Below, piece after piece: positions 1-9,584 of a stretch of 64,000 bases of DNA. The translations under genes and the position numbers were made by a program. The stretch is taken from the NCBI RefSeq assembly GCF_003044275.1, contig NZ_PZPL01000001.1, positions 2,914,001-2,978,000 of the forward strand. Direction: 5' to 3'. Source of the DNA: Rathayibacter caricis DSM 15933. GTDB lineage: Bacteria; Actinomycetota; Actinomycetes; Actinomycetales; Microbacteriaceae. Each line of letters starts with the position of its first letter. Positions within the stretch are counted from its first letter, which is position 1. Under the pieces are notes generated by a model, which did no database searches, was not told the origin of the DNA, and saw nothing but the letters and a program-made list of their open reading frames with translations.

Positions 1-1006
<1,006 letters not shown>

Positions 1007-1007
<1 letters not shown>

Positions 1008-1480
1008 TGCGCCTGCACGTCGCCATCCCGCTGCGCTGGTCGGACTTCGACGCCTACGCGCACGTCAACAACGCCGAGATGCTGCGTCTGCTCGAGGAGG
1101 CGCGGATCCAGGCGTTCTGGCGGCCGGACTCCCCGAGCGCGGCGGGCATGGCGACGGCGGTTCTGGACGCCCGACCGGGCGCCCGCACGATCAGCCTGAT
1201 CGCGCGGCAGGAGATCGAGTACCTCGCTCCCATCCCGTACATGCGGGCGCCGATCGACATCGAGATGTGGATCGGGCGGATCGGCGGCGCCAGCCTCGAG
1301 ATCTGCTACGAGCTGTACTCGCCCGCCGGCGTCGAGCCGCGCATCCTGTACACGAAGGCGGCGACCACGCTCGTCATGGTGACCGCCGCCACGGGCCGTC
1401 CCGAGCGGATCCCCGACGAGCTCCGCGAGGTGTGGGCTCCGTACGTCGACGAACCGGTGCGCTTCGCGAAGCGAGGCTGA
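1007..1480 (+). CDS. 4HBT-family acyl-CoA thioesterase (single hotdog domain)
   Basis: This 157-residue protein is a single hotdog fold of the 4-hydroxybenzoyl-CoA thioesterase/FadM type. The N-terminal motif WSDFDAYAHVNN (residues 11-22) carries the usual Asp and His-Val-Asn-Asn of the active-site region. Such enzymes hydrolyse acyl-CoA thioesters in the cytoplasm, but the preferred chain length cannot be read from the sequence. The ATG overlaps the ettA stop, so it shares that transcript and is probably reinitiated. The convergent gene behind it is a TesB-type thioesterase, so two unrelated thioesterase families sit side by side. Confidence 0.85.
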
Positions 1481-1495
1481 CGGTGCGCGTCTCGC

Positions 1496-2362
1496 TCAGT
1501 GCAGCGGGACGCGCACCATGCCCTCCTGCGCGACGCTGGCGACCAGCAGTCCGTTGCGCGCGTAGATGCGACCGAGCGAGAGTCCGCGGCCGCCCGAGGC
1601 GCTCGGCGCCTCCTGGACGTACAGCAGCCACTCGTCGACGCGCGCCGGGCGGTGCCACCACATCGCGTGGTCGAGGCTGGCGATCCGGAGCCCGGGCGTC
1701 GTCCACGCGGCACCGTGCCGGCGCAGCGTCGACTCCAGGATCGTGTAGTCGCTCGCGTACGCGAGAGCTGCGCGGTGCAGCATCGGATCGTCGGGCAGGG
1801 TGCCGAGGGAGCGCATCCAGACGCTCTGATGCGCCCGGCGGTCGGGATCGGCACGGAGGTAGACCGGCTGCTCCACGTGCCGCACGTCGAACGGCCGCTG
1901 CGTCGCCCAGAAGCTGCCGACCGGGTGGTCGACACCGGCGAGGATCTCGGCGGTGCTGGGCAGCGACTCCGGATCGGGCACGCCCTCCGGCATCGGAGTC
2001 TGGTGGTCCAGGCCCTCGTCCTCCGTCTGGAACGACGCGATCATCGACAGGATCGGCGCGCCGTTCTGGTACGCCTGGGTGCGCCGGGTGCAGAACGACC
2101 GGCCGTCGTGGATCCGGTCGACCGAGAACGTGATCGGCAGCTCCACATCGCCCGGGCGGAGGAAGTAGCCGTGCATCGAGTGCACGCTGCGGCCCTCGAC
2201 CGTGCGGCCCGCCGCGATCAGCGACTGCGCGAGCACCTGGCCGCCGAACACGCGACCTTCCGGCATCCACTGCGACGGCCCCGTGAAGATGTCCTCGCTG
2301 GTCCGCGCCCCCGTGTCGGTCAGATCGAGCGCGGTGAGGAACGAGGACAGGGGATCGGACAC
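1496..2362 (-). CDS. tesB: Acyl-CoA thioesterase II (TesB, double hotdog)
   Basis: The 288-residue protein has the length and double-hotdog layout of TesB. By alignment from memory with the E. coli enzyme, the catalytic triad corresponds to Asp205 (YASD), Ser229 (IASLDH, where E. coli has Thr) and Gln279 (VAQEG). The conserved RVFGGQVLAQ segment lies near residues 37-46. It hydrolyses medium and long acyl-CoAs to free acid and CoA. The frame stays open upstream, but the GTG at 2362 is chosen because a GGAGG box (2367-2371) sits 4 bases before it and because the upstream residues look non-coding. It converges with the 4HBT thioesterase gene. Confidence 0.9.
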   Translation of the reverse strand: MSDPLSSFLTALDLTDTGARTSEDIFTGPSQWMPEGRVFGGQVLAQSLIAAGRTVEGRSVHSMHGYFLRPGDVELPITFSVDRIHDGRSFCTRRTQAYQNGAPILSMIASFQTEDEGLDHQTPMPEGVPDPESLPSTAEILAGVDHPVGSFWATQRPFDVRHVEQPVYLRADPDRRAHQSVWMRSLGTLPDDPMLHRAALAYASDYTILESTLRRHGAAWTTPGLRIASLDHAMWWHRPARVDEWLLYVQEAPSASGGRGLSLGRIYARNGLLVASVAQEGMVRVPLH

Positions 2363-2420
2363 GGTACCTCCGGGATGTCGGCCGATCGGTCGAGCGGCTC
2401 GGGGTAAGTTTATCGATGCG

Positions 2421-3086
2421 ATGAATGCGTCCTTCTCCCTCGCGGATCCGCCCAGCCTCTCGGATCTGCGGGTCTTCCTCGGCCGGTCCGCCCGCGTCGA
2501 CGACGGCGCGGTCCGACTGGTCGCCGACGACCACGTCCTGGCCACCTACACCGCGATCCTTCAGCCGCGCGGGATCCTCGACCGCTCCGCGACCGTGCTC
2601 GGCCTCCGTGTCTTCGCGCTCGATCAGCCGGCCGCGTTCGACCGGGTGATCCCGATCCGCGCGCTCAACGACCGCCTGGCCCGCCTGCAGTGGGAGCCGG
2701 GAGGAGCCGACGGCAAGCCGGTCGTTCTCCCCGACGGCGACGACGCCACGGCCGGCGCCTGGGCGGGCATCGCGCCTCCGCGCGGCGGCTGGGCCCGACG
2801 CGAGCCGGTGGACCCCGCCTTCCTCGAGAAGGTCGCCCGCGACGGGATCGACGAGATCGCGGCGGCCGTCGGCTCGGCGACCGGGGAGCAGATCGTCGGA
2901 CGGGTGCGCTCCTCCGTCTGGGGCCGGCCCCTCGACGGTCTCGAGGACGTGCCCGCCGGAGCCGCCTTCGCCCTCTTCGCGCTAGGCTTCCTCGGAGCGG
3001 ACGACCCGGTCGCCCTCCTCGAGAGCGGTCCGTGGCGCCGCCTCACGTCGAGACGGGGACACGTCCTCGTCCGCACCCCCGCCTGA
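2421..3086 (+). CDS. Hypothetical protein, 221 aa
   Basis: I do not recognise a family for this protein. It looks soluble, with no signal peptide or membrane segment. The N-terminal half resembles a compact alpha/beta fold (VDDGAVRLVADDHVLATYTA) and the C-terminal half is Ala/Gly-rich and probably helical (FALFALGFLGADDPVALLES). The ATG at 2421 is chosen because codon usage becomes normal from there. No Shine-Dalgarno sequence is visible, but TAAGTT at 2405-2410 could be a -10 box giving a near-leaderless mRNA. The gene diverges from tesB and converges on the MscS-globin gene. Function is unknown. Confidence 0.75.
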   Translation: MNASFSLADPPSLSDLRVFLGRSARVDDGAVRLVADDHVLATYTAILQPRGILDRSATVLGLRVFALDQPAAFDRVIPIRALNDRLARLQWEPGGADGKPVVLPDGDDATAGAWAGIAPPRGGWARREPVDPAFLEKVARDGIDEIAAAVGSATGEQIVGRVRSSVWGRPLDGLEDVPAGAAFALFALGFLGADDPVALLESGPWRRLTSRRGHVLVRTPA

Positions 3087-4568
3087 CTACTCCTCGAAAG
3101 TGTTGACCATGGCGTGCGCGGCGCGCTCGAGGTAGTCCCAGAGCAGCGCGTCGTCCGCGGGTGCCAGCTCGAGCTCGTCGACGGCGACGCGCATGTGCTG
3201 CAGCCAGTGATCGCGGGCCGCGGGATTCACGCGGAACGGCTGGTGGCGCATCCGCAGCCGCGGGTGCCCGCGCTCCTGGCTGTAGGTGCCCGGGCCGCCC
3301 CAGTACTGCTCGAGGAAGCCCGTCAGCCGCTGGATCGCACCCTCGAGATCGTCCTCGGGGTACATCGGCCAGAGCACTTCGTCCTCGCGCACGCCCTCGT
3401 AGAAGCGCCGCACGAGCCGTTCGAACGTCGGGCGGCCGCCGATGTGCTCCCAGAAGCTCCGGAGCGGCGGGGTGCCGCCGATCTGCAGTCCGCTCACGAG
3501 CGGGGTCCTTCCGTCGGGGGAGTCGGGTCGCCGTCGCGGGGACGGGAGCGGAGCCCGGGGGAGCCGCACGGGCTTCCCGTGCTCGGTGGTGACTGTCGGG
3601 GACGGCGTGGTGCGCGGCGGCTTCGCTCCTCCGACGCTGGTCGCCCCCTCGAACCCGCTCAGCACGACCGCGTTGAGCGAGGGCAGCTTGACGTCGAGCG
3701 CATCGAGGGCCCGCTTCAGACGCAGACGGAGCTCGCGGGCGACGTCGTCCTTGGCGGTCGTGCGGGTCTTGATCACCAGGCGCACGACGAGCGCGTCGTC
3801 GGCGATCGACTCCAGGCCCCACAGCTCGGGCTTGTCGATGATGCGGGCCCGCCAGCGGCTGCTGCCGGCCAGCTCGGTCGCGGTGGCGAGGACTGTGCTC
3901 TGCACCTGCTCGAGGTCGGTCTCGTAGGGCACCGCGAGGTCGATGATGACCCGCGACCAGCCCTGCGACATGTTGCCGACCCGCGTGATCTCTCCGTTGC
4001 GGACGAACCACAGCGTGCCGTTGACGTCGCGGATCTGGGTGATGCGGACGCCGACCGCTTCGACGACCCCCGTCGCCTGCCCGGTGTCGACGACGTCGCC
4101 GACGCCCAGCTGGTCCTCCGCGACCATGAACAGGCCGTTCAGCACGTCCTTGACGATGTTCTGGGCGCCGAAACCGAGGCCGGCGCCGAGTGCCGCGGTC
4201 AGCAGGGCGAAGGAGCCGATCAAGGTGCTGTCGATCGTGTTGACGATCATCACGAGCGCGATGACCACGATCAGGATCGAGCTGATGTTGTTCAGGATCG
4301 ACCCGAGGGTGCGGGTGCGCTGGACCACGCGGACGGCGGCGAGCGGTGAGGCTGCGATCGACTGGGTGTCCTCGACGCGCTGGCGCCGCTTGACGCCCGA
4401 GACGATCTGGTCGACCACCCGGCCGACGACGAAGTGCGCGATGACCCGGGCGATCAGCGCGCCGAGCACGATCGCGAGGACCCAGACGCTCTTCCAGAAC
4501 ACCGGGGTGTCGAAGAACGAGATGGTGGCGGAGACGGGATTCGGGGTGGAGGTCTCGAAGAGCAGCAT
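3087..4568 (-). CDS. MscS mechanosensitive channel fused in frame to a group II truncated hemoglobin
   Basis: This is one uninterrupted frame of 493 residues. Residues 1 to about 300 form a small MscS-type channel. Hydrophobic segments lie near 25-50 and 95-135, the last being the Gly/Ala-rich pore helix (LTAALGAGLGFGAQ), and the MscS beta domain follows (LGVGDVVDTGQATGVVEAVG). Residues about 310-370 are a Pro/Arg/Thr-rich linker. Residues about 375-493 are a truncated hemoglobin of the TrHbO type, with FWEHIGG, RFYEGV, the Trp/Tyr-rich E helix (YWGGPGTY) and RHQPFRV with the proximal-His-region motif. The ATG at 4568 follows a GGAGGGG box. An internal GTG at 3497 has its own GGAAGGA box, so a free 136-residue globin may also be made. 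Confidence 0.85.
   Translation of the reverse strand: MLLFETSTPNPVSATISFFDTPVFWKSVWVLAIVLGALIARVIAHFVVGRVVDQIVSGVKRRQRVEDTQSIAASPLAAVRVVQRTRTLGSILNNISSILIVVIALVMIVNTIDSTLIGSFALLTAALGAGLGFGAQNIVKDVLNGLFMVAEDQLGVGDVVDTGQATGVVEAVGVRITQIRDVNGTLWFVRNGEITRVGNMSQGWSRVIIDLAVPYETDLEQVQSTVLATATELAGSSRWRARIIDKPELWGLESIADDALVVRLVIKTRTTAKDDVARELRLRLKRALDALDVKLPSLNAVVLSGFEGATSVGGAKPPRTTPSPTVTTEHGKPVRLPRAPLPSPRRRPDSPDGRTPLVSGLQIGGTPPLRSFWEHIGGRPTFERLVRRFYEGVREDEVLWPMYPEDDLEGAIQRLTGFLEQYWGGPGTYSQERGHPRLRMRHQPFRVNPAARDHWLQHMRVAVDELELAPADDALLWDYLERAAHAMVNTFEE
3506..3512 (-). promoter_or_regulatory. Internal ribosome binding site before the globin part of the MscS-globin frame
   Basis: On the minus strand GGAAGGA stands 8 bases before a GTG at 3497, in frame with the long reading frame. 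Translation from there would give a 136-residue protein, close to the usual length of free TrhbO-type globins. This suggests that the locus may make both a fused and a free globin. Confidence 0.5.
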
Positions 4569-4642
4569 GACCCCTCCAGGCTACGGGACGCCTTCCTCCC
4601 CGTCCGGTGTGCGCGCACCGCTCCTGGGTGCCGCGCGGGGTG

Positions 4643-4648
4643 TATAGA
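4643..4648 (+). promoter_or_regulatory. Putative -10 box of the prpBC operon
   Basis: TATAGA stands 51 bases before the prpB start and is the only AT-rich patch between the two divergent genes. No convincing -35 box is visible. Confidence 0.4.
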
Positions 4649-4698
4649 TTCGGGAGGAGGGCCGCGAGGCGGTCCGCCACCGAGGGAAGGACCTCCCG

Positions 4699-5610
4699 TT
4701 GCTGCACTCGACCCGGACGCCCGCCGACAAGCGCCGACTCTTCCGCGAACGCCTCGCCACGGGCGAGCTGCTGCAGCTGCCGGGCGCGTTCACCCCGCTC
4801 TCGGCGCGGCTCATCGAGGCGAAGGGCTTCGACGGCGTGTACGTCTCGGGCGCCGTGCTCTCGGCCGAGCTGGGGCTGCCGGACATCGGACTCACCACGC
4901 TCTCGGAGGTCGCGGGTCGCGGCCAGCAGATCGCGCGCATGACCGACCTGCCGGTCCTCGTCGACGCTGACACCGGCTTCGGCGAGCCCCTGAACGTCGC
5001 GCGCACCGTGCAGATGCTGGAGGACGCGGGAGTGGCGGGCCTGCACATCGAGGACCAGGTCAACCCGAAGCGGTGCGGGCACCTCGACGGCAAGGCCGTG
5101 GTCGACGAGAGCACCTCGGTGCGCCGCATCGCCGCGGCGGTCGACGCGCGCCGCGATCCGGACCTCCTCGTCATGGCGAGGACCGACATCCGGGCTCTCG
5201 AGGGTCTGCAGGCCGCGATCGACCGCGCGAAGCGGCTGGTAGACGCGGGAGCGGACGCGATCTTCCCCGAGGCGATGCGCGACCTGAGCGAGTTCGAGGC
5301 GGTGCGCGCCGCGGTCGACGTGCCGGTGCTCGCCAACATGACCGAGTTCGGCAAGAGCGAGCTGTTCACGACGCAGCAGCTGGCGGACGTCGGCGTGAAC
5401 ATCGTCATCTACCCCGTGTCGCTCCTGCGCATCGCGATGGGCGCGGCGATGCGCGCGCTCGACGGTCTGAAGGCCGAGGGCTCGCTCCGCTCGGAGGTGC
5501 CCGGCATGCAGACCCGTGCCGAGCTCTACGAGCTGCTCGACTACGAGTCCTACGGCCGTTTCGACGAGGGCGTCTTCGACTTCAGCCTGGCCGACCACTA
5601 CGGCGCCTGA
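4699..5610 (+). CDS. prpB: Methylisocitrate lyase PrpB
   Basis: The 303-residue protein belongs to the isocitrate lyase/PEP mutase superfamily. It splits 2-methylisocitrate into pyruvate and succinate, the last step of the methylcitrate route for propionyl-CoA. The metal-binding VDADTGFG lies at residues 88-95 and the catalytic loop KRCGH at 124-128, with Cys126 as the acid/base residue. KRCGH separates it from PEP mutases. The start is a TTG at 4699, preceded by GGAAGGA (4686-4692), and no ATG or GTG fits better. The gene is followed after 57 bases by prpC, so the two form an operon. prpD is not in the cluster. Confidence 0.93.
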   Translation: MLHSTRTPADKRRLFRERLATGELLQLPGAFTPLSARLIEAKGFDGVYVSGAVLSAELGLPDIGLTTLSEVAGRGQQIARMTDLPVLVDADTGFGEPLNVARTVQMLEDAGVAGLHIEDQVNPKRCGHLDGKAVVDESTSVRRIAAAVDARRDPDLLVMARTDIRALEGLQAAIDRAKRLVDAGADAIFPEAMRDLSEFEAVRAAVDVPVLANMTEFGKSELFTTQQLADVGVNIVIYPVSLLRIAMGAAMRALDGLKAEGSLRSEVPGMQTRAELYELLDYESYGRFDEGVFDFSLADHYGA

Positions 5611-5667
5611 GCGCCCGCACTCCCCGGTGCGGCGCCGCACCGGGTCCGTCTCGCGAAGGAGCGATGC

Positions 5668-6804
5668 ATGAGCACGACGAGTCAGGACATCAGGAAGGGC
5701 CTCGCGGGGGTCGTCGTCGACACCACGTCGATCTCGAAGGTCGACCCGGAGTCGAACTCCCTGCTGTACCGCGGGTACCCGGTGCAGGAGCTCGCGTCGC
5801 GGTGCTCGTTCGAGGACGTGGCCTGGCTGCTGTGGCACGGGGAGCTCCCGACGGCGGAGGAGGCGGCGGCGCTGTCCGACATCGAGCGCGCCCACCGCGA
5901 CCTGGACCCCGCTGTGCGGGCCGTGATCGATCTCCTGCCGCTGACGGCCCATCCGATGGACGTCGTCCGGACCGCCGTCAGCGTCCTCGGCGCCCTCGAT
6001 CCGGAGCCGGGAGCGGACGCGCCGGGGGAGGTGCTCGCGCGCTCGGTGCGGCTCTGGGCCGCGCTGCCCGCCGTCGTCTCCTTCGCGCAGCGACGTCGGC
6101 GCGGCCAGGAGCCGATCGCGCCGCGGGGCGACCTCGACTACTCCGAGAACTTCCTCTGGACCACCTTCGGCGAGGTGCCCGACCCGGTCGTCGTCGACGC
6201 CTTCCGCGTCTCGCTGATCCTGTACGCCGAGCACTCGTTCAACGCCTCGACCTTCACCGCGCGGGTCGTCACCTCCACGCTGTCCGACGTCTACTCAGCG
6301 GTCACGGCGGCAGTCGGCGCCCTCAAAGGGCCGCTGCACGGAGGCGCGAACGAGGCGGTCCTGCACGTCTTCGACGAGATCGGCCTCGGCCCCGACGCAC
6401 CTGCGCGCTCCCGGGAGTGGCTGGCCGGTGCGCTGGCCGCCAAGCGGAAGATCATGGGCTTCGGTCATCGGGTCTACAAGTCGGGGGACTCGCGCGTGCC
6501 GACGATGGACGCCGCGATGCGCCGTCTGGCCGAGCACGCGGGCCGTCCGGACGTCGTGGAGCTGTCGGACGCGCTGGCCGAGGCCATGGCGGAGCGCACG
6601 GGCATCCTGCCCAACCTCGACTATCCCTCAGGGCCCGCCTACCGGCTGATGGGCTTCGACACCGAGGTCTTCACTCCGCTGTTCGTCGCGGCGCGGGTCG
6701 TGGGCTGGACGGCGCACGTGATCGAGCAGCGCTCCGCGAACGCGCTCATCCGGCCCCTGTCGCAGTACGACGGCGTCGCTCGACGATCGGTGCCCGAGCG
6801 CTAG
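5668..6804 (+). CDS. prpC: 2-Methylcitrate synthase / citrate synthase PrpC
   Basis: This 378-residue citrate-synthase-fold enzyme condenses propionyl-CoA with oxaloacetate to 2-methylcitrate. The catalytic residues are His224 (GPLHGGANE), His267 (GFGHRVY) and Asp318 (NLDYPSG). The short length without an extended N-terminus matches PrpC and type I citrate synthases, and the neighbouring prpB decides for methylcitrate synthase, although such enzymes often accept acetyl-CoA too. AAGGAGCG precedes the ATG by a few bases. The end of the gene falls inside a 22 bp imperfect direct duplication (6785-6806 and 6816-6837). Confidence 0.92.
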   Translation: MSTTSQDIRKGLAGVVVDTTSISKVDPESNSLLYRGYPVQELASRCSFEDVAWLLWHGELPTAEEAAALSDIERAHRDLDPAVRAVIDLLPLTAHPMDVVRTAVSVLGALDPEPGADAPGEVLARSVRLWAALPAVVSFAQRRRRGQEPIAPRGDLDYSENFLWTTFGEVPDPVVVDAFRVSLILYAEHSFNASTFTARVVTSTLSDVYSAVTAAVGALKGPLHGGANEAVLHVFDEIGLGPDAPARSREWLAGALAAKRKIMGFGHRVYKSGDSRVPTMDAAMRRLAEHAGRPDVVELSDALAEAMAERTGILPNLDYPSGPAYRLMGFDTEVFTPLFVAARVVGWTAHVIEQRSANALIRPLSQYDGVARRSVPER

Positions 6805-6842
6805 GGTCGCTCGCCGATCGGCGCCCGAGCGGTAGGGACGAA

Positions 6843-6875
6843 GGAGGGGCGCCGGATCGCTCCGACGCCCCCTCC
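6843..6875. terminator. Intrinsic terminator between convergent prpC and pepN
   Basis: Arms GGAGGGG and CCCCTCC surround a GC-rich loop that can pair further. The hairpin lies between two convergent genes and can serve both strands. Confidence 0.6.
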
Positions 6876-6895
6876 GAGGCCGATCAGCGGGTCGA

Positions 6896-9439
6896 TCAGC
6901 GCCCGTCGCGCTCCTGGGCGCGCAGGGCGCGCTCCACACCCGCCAGGTTCTCGACGACGAGACGGCGCAGTGCCGGCACCTCGGGGTTCGCCTCGAGCCA
7001 CTCCCGCGTCGCCGCGACGATCTCGGGTGTCGGGGTGGCAGCCGGGTAGAAGCCGACGACGAGGTACTCGGCGATCTTGTAGCTCTTCGAGTCCCACAGC
7101 TCGCGCAGAGCATCGAAGTAGACCGGCACCATCGCGTCGAGCAGCTGCGGGTCGCTCGTGCGCTGGAAGCCGAGGCCCGTCGAGCGCACGATCGTGTTCG
7201 GCGCGGAGTCGTCGGCCGTGACCGACTCCCAGGCCGCGCGCTTCGCCTCGGCGGTCGGGATCGCGGCGCGGGCCTGCGCCGCCGACTGCTGACCGGTGGC
7301 CGTGGTGTCTGCGGCGAGAGCGGAGTCGATCTCCTCCGTGCCGGCCCGCCCGCCCGCGACGAGCGCGATCAGCAGCTCCCAGGAGAGGTCGGTGTCGATC
7401 TCGAGGCCCTCGAGCGAGGTCGAGCCGCTGCGCAGCGCCTCGAGCGCGTCGAGGTGCTCGGGCGTCGACGCGACGGCGGCGAAGAACTTCACGAACTGGA
7501 ACTGCGCGTCGCTGCCGGCCTCCGCCTCCTCGGCCAGGGTGCGGAGCCGGTCGCCGACCTGAGCGACGGTCTCGGAGCGGTGCTCCGGAGCGACGTACTG
7601 GGTCGCGGTCGTGACCAGCTGGCCCAGCACCGTGCGGAGCGTGGTCGACTCGGTCTCGGTGGCGATGTTGCCCAGCACGAGGCGGACGAAGTCGCGGGGA
7701 GCCGACTCGGCGTCCCGCGTCGCATCCCAGGCCGAGCCCCAGACGAGCGAACGCGCCAGGGGGCTCTCGATGCTCGCGAGGTGCTCGATCGCGACGTCGA
7801 GCGAGGCGTCGTCGAGCCGGATCTTGGCGTACGCCAGGTCGTCGTCGTTGAGCAGCACGAGGGCCGGGCGGGTGCGGCCGATCAGCTCGGGCACCTCGGT
7901 CCGCTCGCCGTCGACGTCGAGCTCGAGCCGGTCGATCCGCACGAGGCGGTCGCCCTCGAAGTCGTAGAGGCCGATCGCGAGGCGGTGCGGACGGATCGTC
8001 GGGTACTCCTCGACGGCGCTCTGCAGGATCGCGAAGGAGGCGATCGAGCCGGACTCGTCGACCGCGATCTCGGGACGCAGGGTGTTCACTCCGGCCGTCT
8101 CGAGCCACTGCGCCGACCACTCGGTCAGGTCGCGGCCGCTCGTGGCCTCCAGCTCGACGAGCAGGTCGCGCAGCTCGGTGTTCGAGAACGCGTGCTTCAC
8201 GAAGTACTCGTGGACGCCCGCGAGGAACTCCTCCTCGCCGACCCAGGCCACCAGCTGCTTGAGCACCGAGGCGCCCTTGGCGTAGGTTATGCCGTCGAAG
8301 TTGACCTGGACGTCCTCGAGGTCGTTGATCGTCGCGACGATCGGGTGCGTCGAGGGCAGCTGGTCCTGGCGGTACGCCCAGCTCTTCTCCATCGCGGCGA
8401 AGGTCGTCCAGGCCTCGGTCCACTCGGTCGCCTCGGCGGTGGCCAGGGTGGACGCGTACTCGGCGAACGACTCGTTCAGCCAGAGGTCGTTCCACCACTT
8501 CATGGTCACCAGGTCGCCGAACCACATGTGCGCGAGCTCGTGCAGGATCGTGACGACCCGGCGCTCCTTGATCGCGTCGGTGACCTTGGAACGGAACACG
8601 TAGGTCTCGGTGAACGTGACCGCTCCCGCGTTCTCCATCGCGCCGGCGTTGAACTCGGGGACGAAGAGCTGGTCGTACTTGTCGAACGGGTACGGGACGC
8701 CGAACTTCTCCTCGTAGAACGCGAAGCCCTGCTTGGTCTTCTCGAAGACGTAGTCGGCATCGAGATGGGGAGCGAGCGAGGCGCGGGCGAAGACGCCCAG
8801 GGGCACGGTGCGGCCGTCGGAGGAGACGAGCGAGTCGCGCTCGACCACGTACGGTCCCGCGATGAGGGCCGTGATGTAGGAGGAGATGCGCGGCGTGGGC
8901 TCGAAGCTCCAGGTCGCGACGCCCTCGCCGGCCGGCACCGGCTCCGGGGTCGGCTGGTTCGAGACGACCTGCCAGGTGGCGGGCGCGGTGACGGTGAAGC
9001 GGAACTCCGCCTTGAGATCGGGCTGCTCGAACACCGCGAACACGCGGCGGGAGTCCGGCACCTCGAACTGCGAGTACAGGTAGACCTCGCCGTCGACGGG
9101 GTCGACGAAGCGGTGCAGGCCCTCGCCGGTGTTGGTGTACATCGCGTCGGCGACGACGGTCAGCTCGTTCCGGGCGGCGAGGGAGTCGAGGCGGATCCGC
9201 ACGCCGTCGGCGACCTCGGCCGCGTCGAGCTCGACGCCGTTCAGCACGACCGAGTGGACGGTCCGCGTGATCGCGTCGAGGAAGGTCGACGCCCCCTCCA
9301 CCGCGGTGAAGCGCACGGTCGTCGTGCTGAGGAACGTCTCCGGCCCCTGCGTGAGGTCGAGGCGGATGTCGTAGTCGATGACCTGGATCAGCGAGGCGCG
9401 CTCCTGCGCTTCGCTCCGGGTGAGGTTGTCTCCTGGCAC
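6896..9439 (-). CDS. pepN: Aminopeptidase N (M1 zinc metallopeptidase)
   Basis: The 847-residue cytoplasmic peptidase matches the length of actinobacterial PepN. The exopeptidase motif GAMENAG and the zinc site HELAHMW (HEXXH, about bases 8525-8545), with the downstream Glu in NESFAEY, are intact. An ERAP1-like C-terminal helical domain follows. It removes N-terminal residues from peptides, probably finishing products of Clp and other proteases. The open frame continues to 9724, but those codons look like spacer DNA. The GTG at 9439 is preceded by GGAG at a good distance and starts the conserved region (PGDNLTRSEA). It diverges from the DsbA-like gene. Confidence 0.93.
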   Translation of the reverse strand: MPGDNLTRSEAQERASLIQVIDYDIRLDLTQGPETFLSTTTVRFTAVEGASTFLDAITRTVHSVVLNGVELDAAEVADGVRIRLDSLAARNELTVVADAMYTNTGEGLHRFVDPVDGEVYLYSQFEVPDSRRVFAVFEQPDLKAEFRFTVTAPATWQVVSNQPTPEPVPAGEGVATWSFEPTPRISSYITALIAGPYVVERDSLVSSDGRTVPLGVFARASLAPHLDADYVFEKTKQGFAFYEEKFGVPYPFDKYDQLFVPEFNAGAMENAGAVTFTETYVFRSKVTDAIKERRVVTILHELAHMWFGDLVTMKWWNDLWLNESFAEYASTLATAEATEWTEAWTTFAAMEKSWAYRQDQLPSTHPIVATINDLEDVQVNFDGITYAKGASVLKQLVAWVGEEEFLAGVHEYFVKHAFSNTELRDLLVELEATSGRDLTEWSAQWLETAGVNTLRPEIAVDESGSIASFAILQSAVEEYPTIRPHRLAIGLYDFEGDRLVRIDRLELDVDGERTEVPELIGRTRPALVLLNDDDLAYAKIRLDDASLDVAIEHLASIESPLARSLVWGSAWDATRDAESAPRDFVRLVLGNIATETESTTLRTVLGQLVTTATQYVAPEHRSETVAQVGDRLRTLAEEAEAGSDAQFQFVKFFAAVASTPEHLDALEALRSGSTSLEGLEIDTDLSWELLIALVAGGRAGTEEIDSALAADTTATGQQSAAQARAAIPTAEAKRAAWESVTADDSAPNTIVRSTGLGFQRTSDPQLLDAMVPVYFDALRELWDSKSYKIAEYLVVGFYPAATPTPEIVAATREWLEANPEVPALRRLVVENLAGVERALRAQERDGR

Positions 9440-9572
9440 GGGTGCTCCATCCGTTCGTCTCGGGCGCGGCCGCCGGGCGCCGGGGTGCGGGCGCCGACGA
9501 TCAAGCCTAGGGCCGTGGCGCCCGGTGGCACCCGGGCGGCGCTCAGGCGCACGGAGGGTGCGGACGGCGGCG

Positions 9573-9578
9573 TAACGT
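9573..9578 (+). promoter_or_regulatory. -10 box for a leaderless mRNA of the DsbA-like gene
   Basis: TAACGT is followed by 6 bases and then the ATG at 9585. No Shine-Dalgarno sequence is present, so transcription probably starts at or next to the start codon. Confidence 0.5.
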
Positions 9579-9584
9579 GAGGGC

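Noticed and set aside
3043..6234. Minus-strand frame of 1063 codons covering prpB and the MscS-globin gene
   Set aside because: It is the antisense shadow of strongly coding genes in GC-rich DNA, with His/Arg-rich low-complexity translation and no family match.
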